From assembly GCA_024235175.1 (NCBI GenBank), contig JACKMX010000005.1, positions 310,001-374,000 on the forward strand: 64,000 bases of DNA, in the 5' to 3' direction. This document shows, piece after piece, positions 19,141 through 28,357 of this stretch. The position numbers and the translations under genes are program-made. The notes beneath the pieces were generated by a model. It saw only the letters and a program-made list of their open reading frames with translations. It ran no database searches and had not been told where the DNA came from. Source of the DNA: Chromatiaceae bacterium (GTDB lineage: Bacteria; Pseudomonadota; Gammaproteobacteria; Chromatiales; Chromatiaceae). Numbering within the stretch: position 1 is the stretch's first letter; each line of letters opens with the position of its first letter.

Positions 19141-19605
19141 ATGCGCGTGATTATCTGTTCATTACCAGAATCGACGACGGAGCGGGAGATACGTCAATTC
19201 GTGCTGGCTGCCATCTGCTCACCCTTACAGCGGCTTTTACGGCGCGAAAACCGGATCACTTCCATCGAAATCATAGAAATTATAAATCGAAGCACGCATT
19301 CCACCGAATACCACGCTATCGTTGAGTTCGAACAGGATCATATTGCCGAGTTGGCAATTAAAAAGATGAATGGCAGTAGATTTAAAAATGAACGGATTGC
19401 AGTCAGATTGTATCAGACCCGTTCGCATTATCGAGATCGGCGGCGGGATAATTCTGAGGTGCCTCTGCTTGCCATTCACAACCGGCGCAAAGGAGGAAGG
19501 CGCCGTCTCAATCTGAACCAGAAAACGGTCAGGGTTTCCGGATTGATGCAGCCCGGGAACAGCGGCCAGCCTTACACACTGGAGATGGAAGGTTCAATTT
19601 CCTGA
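19141..19605 (+). CDS. RRM-fold protein with basic tail
   Basis: The 154-residue protein has one RNA-recognition-motif-like domain over residues ~1-95. RNP2 is at the N-terminus (VIICSLP) and the RNP1 strand is near residue 60 (YHAIVEFE), followed by AIKKMNGSRFKNERIAVRLY. A basic, arginine-rich tail follows (RSHYRDRRRD, RRKGGRRRLN). The aromatic residues that stack on RNA in classical RNPs are replaced by Ile and His. ATG 19141 has GGGG at good spacing. Solitary RRM proteins are uncommon in proteobacteria; RNA binding is inferred, not shown. Confidence 0.75.
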   Translation: MRVIICSLPESTTEREIRQFVLAAICSPLQRLLRRENRITSIEIIEIINRSTHSTEYHAIVEFEQDHIAELAIKKMNGSRFKNERIAVRLYQTRSHYRDRRRDNSEVPLLAIHNRRKGGRRRLNLNQKTVRVSGLMQPGNSGQPYTLEMEGSIS

Positions 19606-19633
19606 AACCCGCAACAGGTTCCGGATTTTTCCA

Positions 19634-20263
19634 TCAGCCTGCTGCGTTAATCTCTCCCATCAACTCCCTGGCAGCGTGAACCAGACTGTTTCTGCCCAGC
19701 AGGATTTTCAGTCTGCTGCCGCCGCACTGCCGCCAAAGCATTGCCGAACGTATTCCTGCCAGCAGCAGAGAACGGATCTTGTTAATATTTTCCGGATTCT
19801 TCAGGTGGAGCGGGTCACCCTGCACCATTATTCGCGGTTTCAAAGTACTTATCGTATCGAAATAGATCTCAGCAATTCCGGCCAGGATATTGGCGTGCAG
19901 CATTGGATAGTGAATGAGCCGGTCGCTGCCCGTACGAATTCCCTTGGCAATTTTTTCCTGCATGCCCATATTTCTCCCAAGTTTTCTTTCCAGATGCAGT
20001 AGAGATATCACATATCTCGTCGTCTCCAGTTTTCTGGAGTTGGTGCCTTCCAGCTGCTGAATGATGATTCTTAATCCGGTTGCCACACCGGACAGGCCGT
20101 TGTAAACATTCTCGACAGTGTCCGAGTTTATCTGAAACAGACTGTGAATACTGGCTTCCATGGCGTTTGTATCCGCTATGCCTCTGTGGGCCACCTGCGA
20201 AGCGAGCTCAGCGGCCTGGAAAACCCCTGCCAAAGCAATGCATCTGTCTCTTTCGTTTTTCAT
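19634..20263 (-). CDS. hflD: HflD-like high-frequency lysogenisation protein
   Basis: The 209-residue alpha-helical protein matches HflD. Segments are ALAGVFQAAELASQVAHRG, YNGLSGVATGLRIIIQQLEG and NKIRSLLLAGIRSAMLWRQCGG. In E. coli HflD is a peripheral membrane protein that affects lambda CII, but its native role is unclear. It follows mnmA by 36 bp on the same strand, the conserved mnmA-hflD-purB arrangement. Here purB is separated from the pair. Confidence 0.92.
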   Translation of the reverse strand: MKNERDRCIALAGVFQAAELASQVAHRGIADTNAMEASIHSLFQINSDTVENVYNGLSGVATGLRIIIQQLEGTNSRKLETTRYVISLLHLERKLGRNMGMQEKIAKGIRTGSDRLIHYPMLHANILAGIAEIYFDTISTLKPRIMVQGDPLHLKNPENINKIRSLLLAGIRSAMLWRQCGGSRLKILLGRNSLVHAARELMGEINAAG

Positions 20264-20299
20264 GGTCGTCCAAATTTAAACCTGCCGGTTCGAGAGTGT

Positions 20300-21394
20300 T
20301 TATGTTGCCCGTTCGATAATACCACCACCAAGGCAGACATCCTGCAGGTAGAAAACAACGGATTGACCTGGTGTAACCGCGCGCTGAGGATGCTCAAATT
20401 CAACCTGACAAATATCCTTCTCCAAGGTGACCAAGAAGCAGTTCTGTAAAGCTTGGCGGTGTCTGATTCGTGCTTGGCATATCAGCGGCAGAGGGGTCGA
20501 TGGTGAATTGCCGGCAATCCAGTGCAGTTGGGATGCATACAGTGTCTGCTTCAAGAGCATAGGATGGTCATGCCCTTGAGCCACAACCAGTATATTGTTT
20601 GCTATATCCTTCTCCACGACGAACCAGGGTATCTCATCCGCTTCCTGTCGGCCACCAATCCTCAGTCCTTTGCGTTGTCCCAGTGTGTAGTACATCAGGC
20701 CCTGATGATCACCCATGTATCTCCCCTCAGGTGTCTCCATGCGGCCCGGATTGGCGGGCAGGTATTGGCTTAAAAACTCCTGAAATCGCCTTTCTCCAAT
20801 AAAACAGATACCGGTACTATCCTTTTTGTCATGATTCGGAAAACCGGCTTGCTGCGCCAGTCGGCGCACCTGGTTTTTATCGATATCGCCAAGTGGGAAG
20901 CGGCTGGAGTTAAGCTGATGCTGATTCAACATGTAAAGAAAATAGGTCTGATCCTTGCTCTCGTCATATGATCTAAGCAGATCTATACCCCCTTGAGCGC
21001 GTCTGGTGCGGGCGTAATGGCCTGTGGCAATCCCGTCCGCACCAAGTGTCAGTGCATGTTCCAAGAAAGCGCTGAATTTGATTTCACGGTTACACAGGAC
21101 ATCCGGATTTGGGGTTCTTCCGGCACGGTATTCCGCCAGGAAATATTCGAAAACCCGATCCCAATATTCGGTTGAGAAGTTCACCGTGTGCAACCGAATC
21201 CCGAGTATGTCGGCTACCGCTTGGGCATCTTTCAGGTCTTCAGCGGCAGAGCAGTACTCTTTTGTATCGTCCTCCTCCCAGTTCTTCATGAACAAGCCTT
21301 CGACGGTTAAGCCCTGCTGTTGCAGAAACAACGCGGATACCGCTGAATCCACGCCACCGGAAAGACCTACAATGATTTTTTCAGGATTATCCAT
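20300..21394 (-). CDS. mnmA: tRNA-specific 2-thiouridylase
   Basis: MnmA installs the 2-thio group on U34 of tRNA-Lys, -Glu and -Gln using persulfide sulfur from the Tus relay. The 364-residue protein has the PP-loop SGGVDSAVSA near residue 11, the catalytic cysteine motif NPDVLCNREIKF and the second cysteine in STGICFIGERRF. Start ATG 21394 (MDNPEKIIVG) matches the family; the open frame extends 23 codons further without support. hflD follows. Confidence 0.97.
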   Translation of the reverse strand: MDNPEKIIVGLSGGVDSAVSALFLQQQGLTVEGLFMKNWEEDDTKEYCSAAEDLKDAQAVADILGIRLHTVNFSTEYWDRVFEYFLAEYRAGRTPNPDVLCNREIKFSAFLEHALTLGADGIATGHYARTRRAQGGIDLLRSYDESKDQTYFLYMLNQHQLNSSRFPLGDIDKNQVRRLAQQAGFPNHDKKDSTGICFIGERRFQEFLSQYLPANPGRMETPEGRYMGDHQGLMYYTLGQRKGLRIGGRQEADEIPWFVVEKDIANNILVVAQGHDHPMLLKQTLYASQLHWIAGNSPSTPLPLICQARIRHRQALQNCFLVTLEKDICQVEFEHPQRAVTPGQSVVFYLQDVCLGGGIIERAT

Positions 21395-21754
21395 GGTTAA
21401 GTCCGAAAGTGGGGAAGCACGCAACAGATCGCCCCGACAAAGAATCTTCCGTGGTATCGACAAATGGAGGGATTACAGGTAATGCTTTGCGTAACCCGGT
21501 GCTCTCTCTCAGACGCCAATCAGCAGGTTCCTGCTCGGTTGAAGGCAAAGGGAATTCTAACTGAAAAAGGAGTCGCCAAGGGTGGCAACGGGACTGATTA
21601 ACACGATAAATTTAATGAAGCTACCGATTATTCATGCAACACAGGTGGTAACCCGCTTGCGGTGTCGCGCCATTATCCAAATGCGCCAATGTGCCGCGGC
21701 CAAGGCGGATTTTCAGGTGGTTCCACAATCAAAAAAGTGACTGGGGCATGAAAA
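21395..21754. other. Intergenic region between mnmA and the GGDEF gene
   Basis: This 360-bp stretch lies between the mnmA start and the end of the GGDEF gene. It contains no recognisable gene, tRNA or terminator; the mnmA promoter must lie here. A 41-codon ORF from an ATG near 21614 lacks an RBS. Confidence 0.35.
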
Positions 21755-22669
21755 TCAGGCAAATTCCACCCGATTTCTGCCTCCCTGTTTTGCCCGGTAA
21801 AGGGCTGTATCAGCCCTTTCCAGCAGTAAATCGGTGGTGTCAGGCTCCCCCCTCAGGCTGGTTATCCCCAGACTGACCGTTAACCTGATATCATTGTTGG
21901 AGAAAGGGGTCATGCTCTCCACCTCCTGCCGGATCCTTTCCGCCAGCAGTGCGCTGCCTTCCGGACCGGTACCCGAGAGCAGAATCATGAACTCCTCACC
22001 GCCATATCGAAAAAGAAGATCACTGTCACGAATGGTTTTCTGAACACACTGGGCGACCGCGCGCAATGCCTGGTCACCGTACAGATGACCATAGTCGTCG
22101 TTTACCCGTTTAAAGTGATCAATATCCAGCAGCACTACTGACAATGACGTGCCATGCCTTCGGGCAAGTTTCATCTCGCGTAGAACGGCATCGTCCATTG
22201 TGCTGCGGTTTTTTACACCAGTCAGCGGATCGATCAGTGCAGTCTGTATCGCACGATGGTAAAGCAGTGCGTTACGCAGTGGATAGAGAAGGCCGGAGAG
22301 AAGATTTTCTATGGTTTCAAGCTCATGTTCCTCGAAAGGATAGAATCGATAAAGTTTGATTTCGCCAAGCGCTTCGCCCGAGACAAGCATCTGATACTGA
22401 CAGGAGTGGTTGGTTAGTGATCCGACGGAGATATCAATTTTCAGCTCGGGAAACTGGTACGAGGTACCATCAAACCTGACAAATCCAGACAACTCCTTGG
22501 CAAACAGGCTGATCAATTCGCTGGTCTCCAGGGTTGTTTGCAGCACACCGGTCAGGGCCAGCACTTTGGAGGCGAAACGCTGCTGGGACTCTGGATTGAT
22601 TCTGGGGTGCGAGGGGTGGATTTTCATTTTTTTAAGGTTCCCTGCAATACTATGAATCCGGCTATTCAT
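21755..22669 (-). CDS. GGDEF diguanylate cyclase
   Basis: The ~304-residue protein has an N-terminal sensor-like region of about 140 residues with no membrane segment. The C-terminal GGDEF domain carries the active-site motif YGGEEF near residue 220, DIDHFKRVNDDYGH for metal binding, and VSLGIT. It should make cyclic di-GMP from GTP. No RxxD inhibitory site is evident just before the motif. The start is uncertain: ATG 22669, TTG 22687 or ATG 22627 are all possible. Confidence 0.92.
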   Translation of the reverse strand: MNSRIHSIAGNLKKMKIHPSHPRINPESQQRFASKVLALTGVLQTTLETSELISLFAKELSGFVRFDGTSYQFPELKIDISVGSLTNHSCQYQMLVSGEALGEIKLYRFYPFEEHELETIENLLSGLLYPLRNALLYHRAIQTALIDPLTGVKNRSTMDDAVLREMKLARRHGTSLSVVLLDIDHFKRVNDDYGHLYGDQALRAVAQCVQKTIRDSDLLFRYGGEEFMILLSGTGPEGSALLAERIRQEVESMTPFSNNDIRLTVSLGITSLRGEPDTTDLLLERADTALYRAKQGGRNRVEFA

Positions 22670-22856
22670 AACTTTTTTAACATCCAAATAGAATCTAGTT
22701 GATCTAATCGGATGCTATATTCATGCCAAAAAATAAATACTAATATTTATCAATAATATACATTATCTGAGATTGGTGGTGACGAAAAAATGTCGGAAAG
22801 ATGCGGCCATATTCAACAGGCTGTTGCCAAATCTTTGCCGCTGCTATCTTTGAGCA

Positions 22857-23660
22857 TCAATCCGCATCTGTCCGGAAAGCACTTCCATCCTCTCGGGAGC
22901 TTCGAAGATGACCGAAAACATCCGAAGTCTCATCCAACGCCATGCCTGTGGTACCCAGGCTACCTGGACCCAGCAACCAGAGGTAATATGGCGTTAATTG
23001 TTCCGGTGATTTTAGTTTTCCCGGGTCCTCTCCCGGATAGGCTATAGCCCGAAGTTTCGTACGCGTAGGACCGGGCGCAAAACTGTTTACTCTGATGTTG
23101 CTATTACTCAGTTCTTCGGCCATCACCTGCATCAGCCCCTCTATTCCGAATTTGGATACCGCATAAGCACCCCAGTAAGCTTTAGCTTTGCGGCCAAGAT
23201 GGTCCGATGTGAATAACAGTGAAGCGTCTTCGGCCCTACGCAGTAGTGGCAGGCATGCTTGGGTCAGTAAAAACGGTCCATGGAGATTTGACTGCATAAC
23301 CTGAAACCAGGTTTGCATGTCGTAGTCATCGATGCGGCTTAATAGCTGCAACTGTGCGGCATTGTGGAGCAGACCCTCAAGCGAACCAAACTCCACTTCC
23401 AGTTTTTCAGCCATCTCCAGATAGTCATGCTCAGTGGCGCCTTCCAGGTTCAATGGATAGATCGCCGGCTGAACGCCGCCTGCAGCTTCGATCTGATCGT
23501 ACACCGCCTCCAGTTTCGACAAGGTGCGGCCAAGCAGTATGACAGTTGCGCCGTTTAATGCCAGTGCCAGAGATACGGCCCGGCCAATTCCGTCGCCCGC
23601 GCCGGTAACCAGGATCGTACGTCCGGCAAGCAGTGCATTCTCTGGGGAGTACTCTTGCAT
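22857..23660 (-). CDS. yciK: YciK-family short-chain dehydrogenase
   Basis: The 267-residue SDR has the NAD(P) motif VTGAGDGIGRA near residue 19, the structural NNAG variant LLHNAAQ and the catalytic Tyr-Lys in YWGAYAVSKF. Segments PLYLWLMG-like (PYYLWLLGPGS) and TRTKLRAIAYPGEDPGKLK match YciK. In Pseudomonas and many relatives yciK lies directly after ubiG-gph; here the phytoene-synthase-like gene is inserted between. Substrate unknown. Confidence 0.9.
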   Translation of the reverse strand: MQEYSPENALLAGRTILVTGAGDGIGRAVSLALALNGATVILLGRTLSKLEAVYDQIEAAGGVQPAIYPLNLEGATEHDYLEMAEKLEVEFGSLEGLLHNAAQLQLLSRIDDYDMQTWFQVMQSNLHGPFLLTQACLPLLRRAEDASLLFTSDHLGRKAKAYWGAYAVSKFGIEGLMQVMAEELSNSNIRVNSFAPGPTRTKLRAIAYPGEDPGKLKSPEQLTPYYLWLLGPGSLGTTGMALDETSDVFGHLRSSREDGSAFRTDAD

Positions 23661-23778
23661 GGGGTATCGGTTGCCTTGTATCTATCTCTTCAGTGGATCT
23701 TAATAATTATACATTGAGGATCCTATATTGGGCATCGGCATAGAACCCAAGCTAACAGATGGAGACTGGGGATCCTGT

Positions 23779-24609
23779 TCATCTGATACTTCGCTGGCAG
23801 CGCCAGGAGATCCACAGTTTAAGCAGTGGAGTGAGACTGGTACGCTGATGGAGTAGCCGACGGTAACTGTCGGCATGGATCAGACTTAATACCCTTTCTG
23901 CCATAGCGGCCATGCTCAGTACCGGGCCGAGGCCGTTGCGGGCGGAGATCTCATCAAGTGTCTGATTGTAGAGTTGCTGCTGAATAGTGGTGATAGCGGA
24001 AAGGGGGCGGCGCAGTTGATCTTCGTCTTCAATCTGAAGAAGCTGCATGGGATTAAGTCGATACGTTTGCAATCTGTGGCTTGGAACAAAGCAGCGGTTG
24101 CGGCGCAAATCAATGCCCAAATCCCGGATGATTTCAACCATACGTTGAAATGAACCCAGTTTCCTGGCGGATCTCCTCTGTTCTTCATTGGCGCCGCCGA
24201 TAAGCGTAATCAAGTCTGCAAACAATGCGCCCGTATGCCGGCAATGGTTTTCAAGCTCAATATCGTTCTCAATCAAGACTGCGCCGATTTCCTTGCCAAT
24301 GGCTTCGAAAAGAGGTTCAAAATAGTCCCCCGGCAGAGAATATCTGGTTTGAAGCTCGCCCATTGAGATGGCAATCGGGTGCTGTGCTTCAGCTTGCAGG
24401 CTGCGTTTAATCTCCTGTCGCCACCAGTTCAGCTTTTCTGCAGCTACACCGGGGTCGGAGCAGGTTACAGGTATGTTTCGCAGCGTTCTGTAGAAGGCAT
24501 TAGCCAGACTTAGCGGGGATCTTATGCCAGATGGAGCAAAACGAATTGCATAGAATACACTGGAGCCGATTGGTGAGAACTCATCGGGGAAAGGGTGTTG
24601 TTCAGGCAT
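23779..24609 (-). CDS. Squalene/phytoene synthase-fold protein lacking the first Asp-rich motif
   Basis: The 276-residue protein aligns with the trans-isoprenyl diphosphate synthase (head-to-head) family. It has ANAFYRTLRN, LNWWRQEIKRSL, HPIAIS and the second aspartate region IIRDLGIDLRRNRCFVP. The first DxxxD motif, normally just after the FYR-like helix, is absent, so classical squalene or phytoene synthesis is doubtful. Its ATG at 24609 overlaps the end of gph by eight bases, implying translational coupling with ubiG-gph. A ubiquinone- or respiratory-assembly role, as for the related NDUFAF6, is a guess. Confidence 0.8.
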   Translation of the reverse strand: MPEQHPFPDEFSPIGSSVFYAIRFAPSGIRSPLSLANAFYRTLRNIPVTCSDPGVAAEKLNWWRQEIKRSLQAEAQHPIAISMGELQTRYSLPGDYFEPLFEAIGKEIGAVLIENDIELENHCRHTGALFADLITLIGGANEEQRRSARKLGSFQRMVEIIRDLGIDLRRNRCFVPSHRLQTYRLNPMQLLQIEDEDQLRRPLSAITTIQQQLYNQTLDEISARNGLGPVLSMAAMAERVLSLIHADSYRRLLHQRTSLTPLLKLWISWRCQRSIR

Positions 24610-25297
24610 TGGCCGGGAGGTCCAGCCAATCAAGTATCTGCAGAGGGTGTGATATGGCGCCATCGGCCTGCCATAGCTCGGGCCGGTCGTTATTCCCTAT
24701 ATAGCCGAAAAGTGCAGCAAGCGTACGTGTGCCGGCTCTGTTACCGGCAATAATGTCACGCTCCGCATCACCCACATAAAGCGTTTCACCTGGTTGGGTT
24801 CCCGCGATTTTGCAGGCATGAAAAATCGGCTCTGGATTGGGTTTGGATTTAGCTGTGGTATCGCCGCTGACGATACAGGTTGCCCGCTGTGTGAAGTTCA
24901 ATTGTTCCATCAGAGGATCGGTTAGCCAGCCCGGTTTGTTGGTCACAATGCCCCAGGAAATTTTGCGTGCTTCGAGTTGATCGAGCAGCGCTTCGATTCC
25001 CGGAAAAAGCCTGGTGCCGCGCGTCAGATTGGATTGATAGAAATCGAGAAACTGCTGACGCAGCCCGGCAAATTCCGGATGCTCGGGTTCCAGTCCGAAT
25101 CCCAGCCGAATAAGGGCCATGCCTCCGTGTGAAACATAGGGGCGGACAACCTCCAGGGGAAGAGGTGTACGGCCATGAAGCTCAAGCGTGAGGTTGAGTG
25201 CATAAGCCAGATCAGGGGCGGTATCGGCAAAAGTACCATCCAGATCGAACAGCACCAGGCGGACTTTCGCAGCCGGTTGTGAATCAGAATTATTCAT
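24602..25297 (-). CDS. gph: Phosphoglycolate phosphatase
   Basis: Gph is a HAD-family hydrolase removing phosphate from 2-phosphoglycolate, the product of Rubisco oxygenation and DNA repair. The 231-residue protein has motif I DLDGTFADT near residue 17, motif II IVTNKP and motif IV YVGDAERDI. ATG 25297 (MNNSDSQPAAKV) overlaps the ubiG stop by eight bases; a start at 25333 would overlap ubiG far more. Note Phe-Ala in place of the usual Leu-Val/Ile after DLDGT. Confidence 0.95.
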   Translation of the reverse strand: MNNSDSQPAAKVRLVLFDLDGTFADTAPDLAYALNLTLELHGRTPLPLEVVRPYVSHGGMALIRLGFGLEPEHPEFAGLRQQFLDFYQSNLTRGTRLFPGIEALLDQLEARKISWGIVTNKPGWLTDPLMEQLNFTQRATCIVSGDTTAKSKPNPEPIFHACKIAGTQPGETLYVGDAERDIIAGNRAGTRTLAALFGYIGNNDRPELWQADGAISHPLQILDWLDLPANA

Positions 25298-26003
25298 CTT
25301 TTCCGCAGCTGACAAGATAGTTGACATCGACATTTCCGGAGATGAGGCGATATTTCTGAGTCAAAGGATTATAAACCATGCCCATCATGTTCCTGGCTTG
25401 AAGGCCGGCCGATCGAATCCATTGATCCAGCTCGGAAGGACGGATAAACCTGGCATAGTCGTGGGTGCCTTTCGGTAGAAGGCCGAGCAGGTATTCAGCA
25501 CCGATTATGGCCAGCATATAAGACTTTGGATTACGGTTGATAGTGGAGAAGAAAACAGTGCCACCGGGTCTGGTCAGGTCAGCGCAGGCTTTGACCACAG
25601 ATGCTGGGTCAGGCACATGTTCCAGCATCTCCATACAGGTGACTACGTCAAAGGATCCAGGTATCTCCTGAGCCAGTTGCTCAACCGGAATCTGTTTGTA
25701 ATCCACCTGCTGACCAGATTCCAGCAGATGCAGTCGTGCCACTTCCAGCGGGGCTTTGCCCATATCTATACCCGTTACGTCAGCTCCCAGTCGGGCCATG
25801 CTTTCGGCCAGGATGCCGCCGCCGCAACCCACATCAAGCACGCGCTTTCCGTATAAGCCGGCAATCCTATCAATGTAGTCCAGACGCAGGGGATTTATCT
25901 CATGCAGCGGCTTGAATTCGCTGTCCGGATCCCACCAGCGCGAGGCCAACTCCTCGAATTTGGCTATTTCGGTCTGGTCGACATTGTCGTGCTGCTCATG
26001 CAT
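25290..26003 (-). CDS. ubiG: Ubiquinone biosynthesis O-methyltransferase
   Basis: UbiG carries out both O-methylations of ubiquinone synthesis. The 237-residue protein has the SAM-binding motif VLDVGCGGGILAESMA near residue 55. The UbiG signatures are FEELASRWWDPDSEFKPLHE at the N-terminus and TCMEMLEHVPDP. It is the first gene of a ubiG-gph-(phytoene synthase-like) operon with eight-base overlaps. Presence of ubiG implies ubiquinone as a respiratory quinone. Confidence 0.97.
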   Translation of the reverse strand: MHEQHDNVDQTEIAKFEELASRWWDPDSEFKPLHEINPLRLDYIDRIAGLYGKRVLDVGCGGGILAESMARLGADVTGIDMGKAPLEVARLHLLESGQQVDYKQIPVEQLAQEIPGSFDVVTCMEMLEHVPDPASVVKACADLTRPGGTVFFSTINRNPKSYMLAIIGAEYLLGLLPKGTHDYARFIRPSELDQWIRSAGLQARNMMGMVYNPLTQKYRLISGNVDVNYLVSCGKDE

Positions 26004-26086
26004 GCGATAACGGCTCTTGGAGTAAAGTGAAAAAATATTATAGCGTATAGTAACAACGTTTAAGCCAGACTAACGGTATCCTGTCC

Positions 26087-27145
26087 GTGTTTAATTTATT
26101 GACTCGCCAAAGCAGAGTATGTTTCTGTTTGGCCTCACTGCTGATGTTCGCATTTATCGGAAAGGTATTGGCTGTTGTGCCTAATCCAACGGGCATCACC
26201 TCCGCCAATCTCGCGCTGATTGTAAATGACGAGGATCCTTTCAGCATCAGAGTGGCGCAACATTATCAAATTGCACGCCGGATTCCCCCGGAAAACGTCA
26301 TTCACATTCGTATCAAACCGGTGGCGTCGATGATCGATCCGGCGGTTTTTGACAAGATAAAAATGGAAGTCGATCGGCGCACGCCTGCGCATGTGCAGGC
26401 GTATCTGCTCGCTTGGACTCTGCCATACCGCGTAGGTTGCATGTCGATAACCAGCGCTTTCGCTTTCGGTTTCGATAGCGCGTTTTGTGCCGAGGGTTGT
26501 AAACCCACCAAGACCAGCTCATATTTCTCCTCCATGAGTGAAGCGCCTTTCTCCGATTTTGGTGTAAGGCCAACGATGATGCTGGCGGGTCTCAATGAGA
26601 GTCAGGTTGATAGTTTAATCGATCGCGGCGTTCGTGCGGATTATACCCAGCCTGACGGGACAGCATATCTGGTTACTACTGGAGATAAGGCCCGCAGTAC
26701 ACGAACACCGGCATTCAGAAAACTTGCCGACGGTTTTCATGGCAGCCTGGAGATACGCCATTTGGAAACCGAAGCGCTCACCGGAAAAAAGGATGTCTTG
26801 TTCTATTTTACCGGTGCTATCTGGGTTGAGGGGTTGGATACATTGGAATTTCTTCCCGGAGCGGCAGCCGATCATCTTACGTCCGCTGGCGGCGTGCTTG
26901 ATGGTATCGGACAGATGAGCATACTGAGATGGTTGGAAGCCGGTGCGACTGCAAGCTACGGCGCGGTGGTTGAGCCATGCAACTATCCCCAGAAATTTCC
27001 TCATCCGGGCATTTTTATCGCAAACTATCTGCGTGGAGAGAGCTTGATTGAAAGCTATTGGAAAAGTGTTGCCTGGCCGGGTCAGGGCGTTTTCGTGGGT
27101 GAACCTCTTGCAAGGCCATTTGCGCTTAAACCCGGCACGGAGTGA
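26087..27145 (+). CDS. TIGR03790-family exported protein of unknown function
   Basis: The 352-residue protein begins with a GTG at 26087 and a signal peptide (FCLASLLMFAFIGKVLA). The mature part opens with NLALIVNDEDPFSIRVAQHY. It contains IPPENVIHIRI, LPYRVGCMSITSAFAFG and a C-terminal SAGGVLDGIGQMSILRWLEAGATASYG segment, all typical of TIGR03790. The family occurs in scattered aquatic proteobacteria and planctomycetes and is uncharacterised. It is divergent from ubiG with a short intergenic gap. Confidence 0.85.
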   Translation: MFNLLTRQSRVCFCLASLLMFAFIGKVLAVVPNPTGITSANLALIVNDEDPFSIRVAQHYQIARRIPPENVIHIRIKPVASMIDPAVFDKIKMEVDRRTPAHVQAYLLAWTLPYRVGCMSITSAFAFGFDSAFCAEGCKPTKTSSYFSSMSEAPFSDFGVRPTMMLAGLNESQVDSLIDRGVRADYTQPDGTAYLVTTGDKARSTRTPAFRKLADGFHGSLEIRHLETEALTGKKDVLFYFTGAIWVEGLDTLEFLPGAAADHLTSAGGVLDGIGQMSILRWLEAGATASYGAVVEPCNYPQKFPHPGIFIANYLRGESLIESYWKSVAWPGQGVFVGEPLARPFALKPGTE

Positions 27146-27252
27146 AGTCGCGAAGTATCTGTATGCTTGTGCGCCTTTGGAAGATCAACAGAAACGGCTG
27201 ACACCTCTTCTTCGTAGATCGTGTGTCCCCAAAAGAGGTTCCCAGTCCAAGA

Positions 27253-28275
27253 TCAACGAGTGAGGAAAAAAAGCATAGCTGCAGTTCCAGCACCGACGAT
27301 CGCAGCCAACACGGAATAAATGAGAGCCTGGCTTCTTGCGGCCTTTTTGACTTCGGAAAACTGTTGACTGATTCTGGCATCTAATGTTGGATTCCCTGCC
27401 TGGGAGGAGGATCGTGCGGATTGCGCCAGATTGCGGGCGACTGTTGAAACTTTCTCCTCGGCTACCGTCAATGCGGTCTCCCTGGCAATCTCCTGAACAT
27501 TACGGGAGAGCATCGTTGAGTTGACGATCTCCGTGCCCAGTGTCTCCTTTAAGTTAATCAATTGGTCAGACACCATCTCACTCATCTTGACAAGGCGTTC
27601 GTCCAGAAAATCTTCGATCTCCTGTTTGCTCATTGAAGTGTTGCCCGCTGCCTCGATTTTTTTCTGAAGCAACGTTTCCAGCTCATCCCTTTGTTGTCTT
27701 AACCGGGCTTCAATCGACTCCTCTATCAATACAATTCGGGTATTGATCGAACTGTCCAGCATTGCTTCTATCTGTGATTCTGTGATGCTTTCCATAGGCT
27801 CAGGTATTGGGTTGATTCTCTCCGAATCAACCGTTTCTGTTGATGAAACCAGGTGCGGCCGGAACTTTTCGAGTACTGGTTGATTGTTGTCTATCGCTCT
27901 GTTTATTGAGATCAGAATCTCTTCCAGTTTATCGTCCGAGGGGGGTTTGACCAAGGTGCCCAATGCACCGTGTAGCTTGGCTTCCGCAAGGTACTCCTCA
28001 CCGTCATTGGATGTACACATTACGATCGGGATGTGGGCTGTTGCGGGGTTTTTTTTGATCACGGAGGTGGCAACCAGTCCGTCCATGCCCTTCATTAAAT
28101 GATCCATGAAGATCGCATCGGGCTGGTGGGTTGCCAAAAACTCGAGTGCCTCTTCGGCGGAGGCCGCCATCTCAACGTTAAAGTCGTGCTGCTGCAACAA
28201 CTTTCCCAGTACGAACCTTGCGGACTTGGAATCGTCCACCAGAAGCGCATTTCTGGCCAACTTTTTCTCTCCCAT
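27253..28275 (-). CDS. Tail-anchored CheY-like response regulator
   Basis: The 340-residue protein has an N-terminal receiver domain with acidic pair Asp14/Asp15, phosphoacceptor Asp58 (IFMDHLM), the switch Thr in MCTSND and the conserved Lys in LVKPP. A long linker (~150-310) with heptad-like helices follows. The C-terminus is a single hydrophobic helix (YSVLAAIVGAGTAAMLFFLT), which would anchor it in the membrane with the receiver in the cytoplasm. There is no DNA-binding or enzymatic output domain and no kinase nearby. GAAAGG precedes the ATG. Confidence 0.85.
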   Translation of the reverse strand: MGEKKLARNALLVDDSKSARFVLGKLLQQHDFNVEMAASAEEALEFLATHQPDAIFMDHLMKGMDGLVATSVIKKNPATAHIPIVMCTSNDGEEYLAEAKLHGALGTLVKPPSDDKLEEILISINRAIDNNQPVLEKFRPHLVSSTETVDSERINPIPEPMESITESQIEAMLDSSINTRIVLIEESIEARLRQQRDELETLLQKKIEAAGNTSMSKQEIEDFLDERLVKMSEMVSDQLINLKETLGTEIVNSTMLSRNVQEIARETALTVAEEKVSTVARNLAQSARSSSQAGNPTLDARISQQFSEVKKAARSQALIYSVLAAIVGAGTAAMLFFLTR

Positions 28276-28357
28276 GCCTTTCTTCCGACAATATAATTGA
28301 ATTAGGAGGGTTATCGACAGTGCTGAAAGTTACTTGAGACGGCGAACCTGCCTGTTA

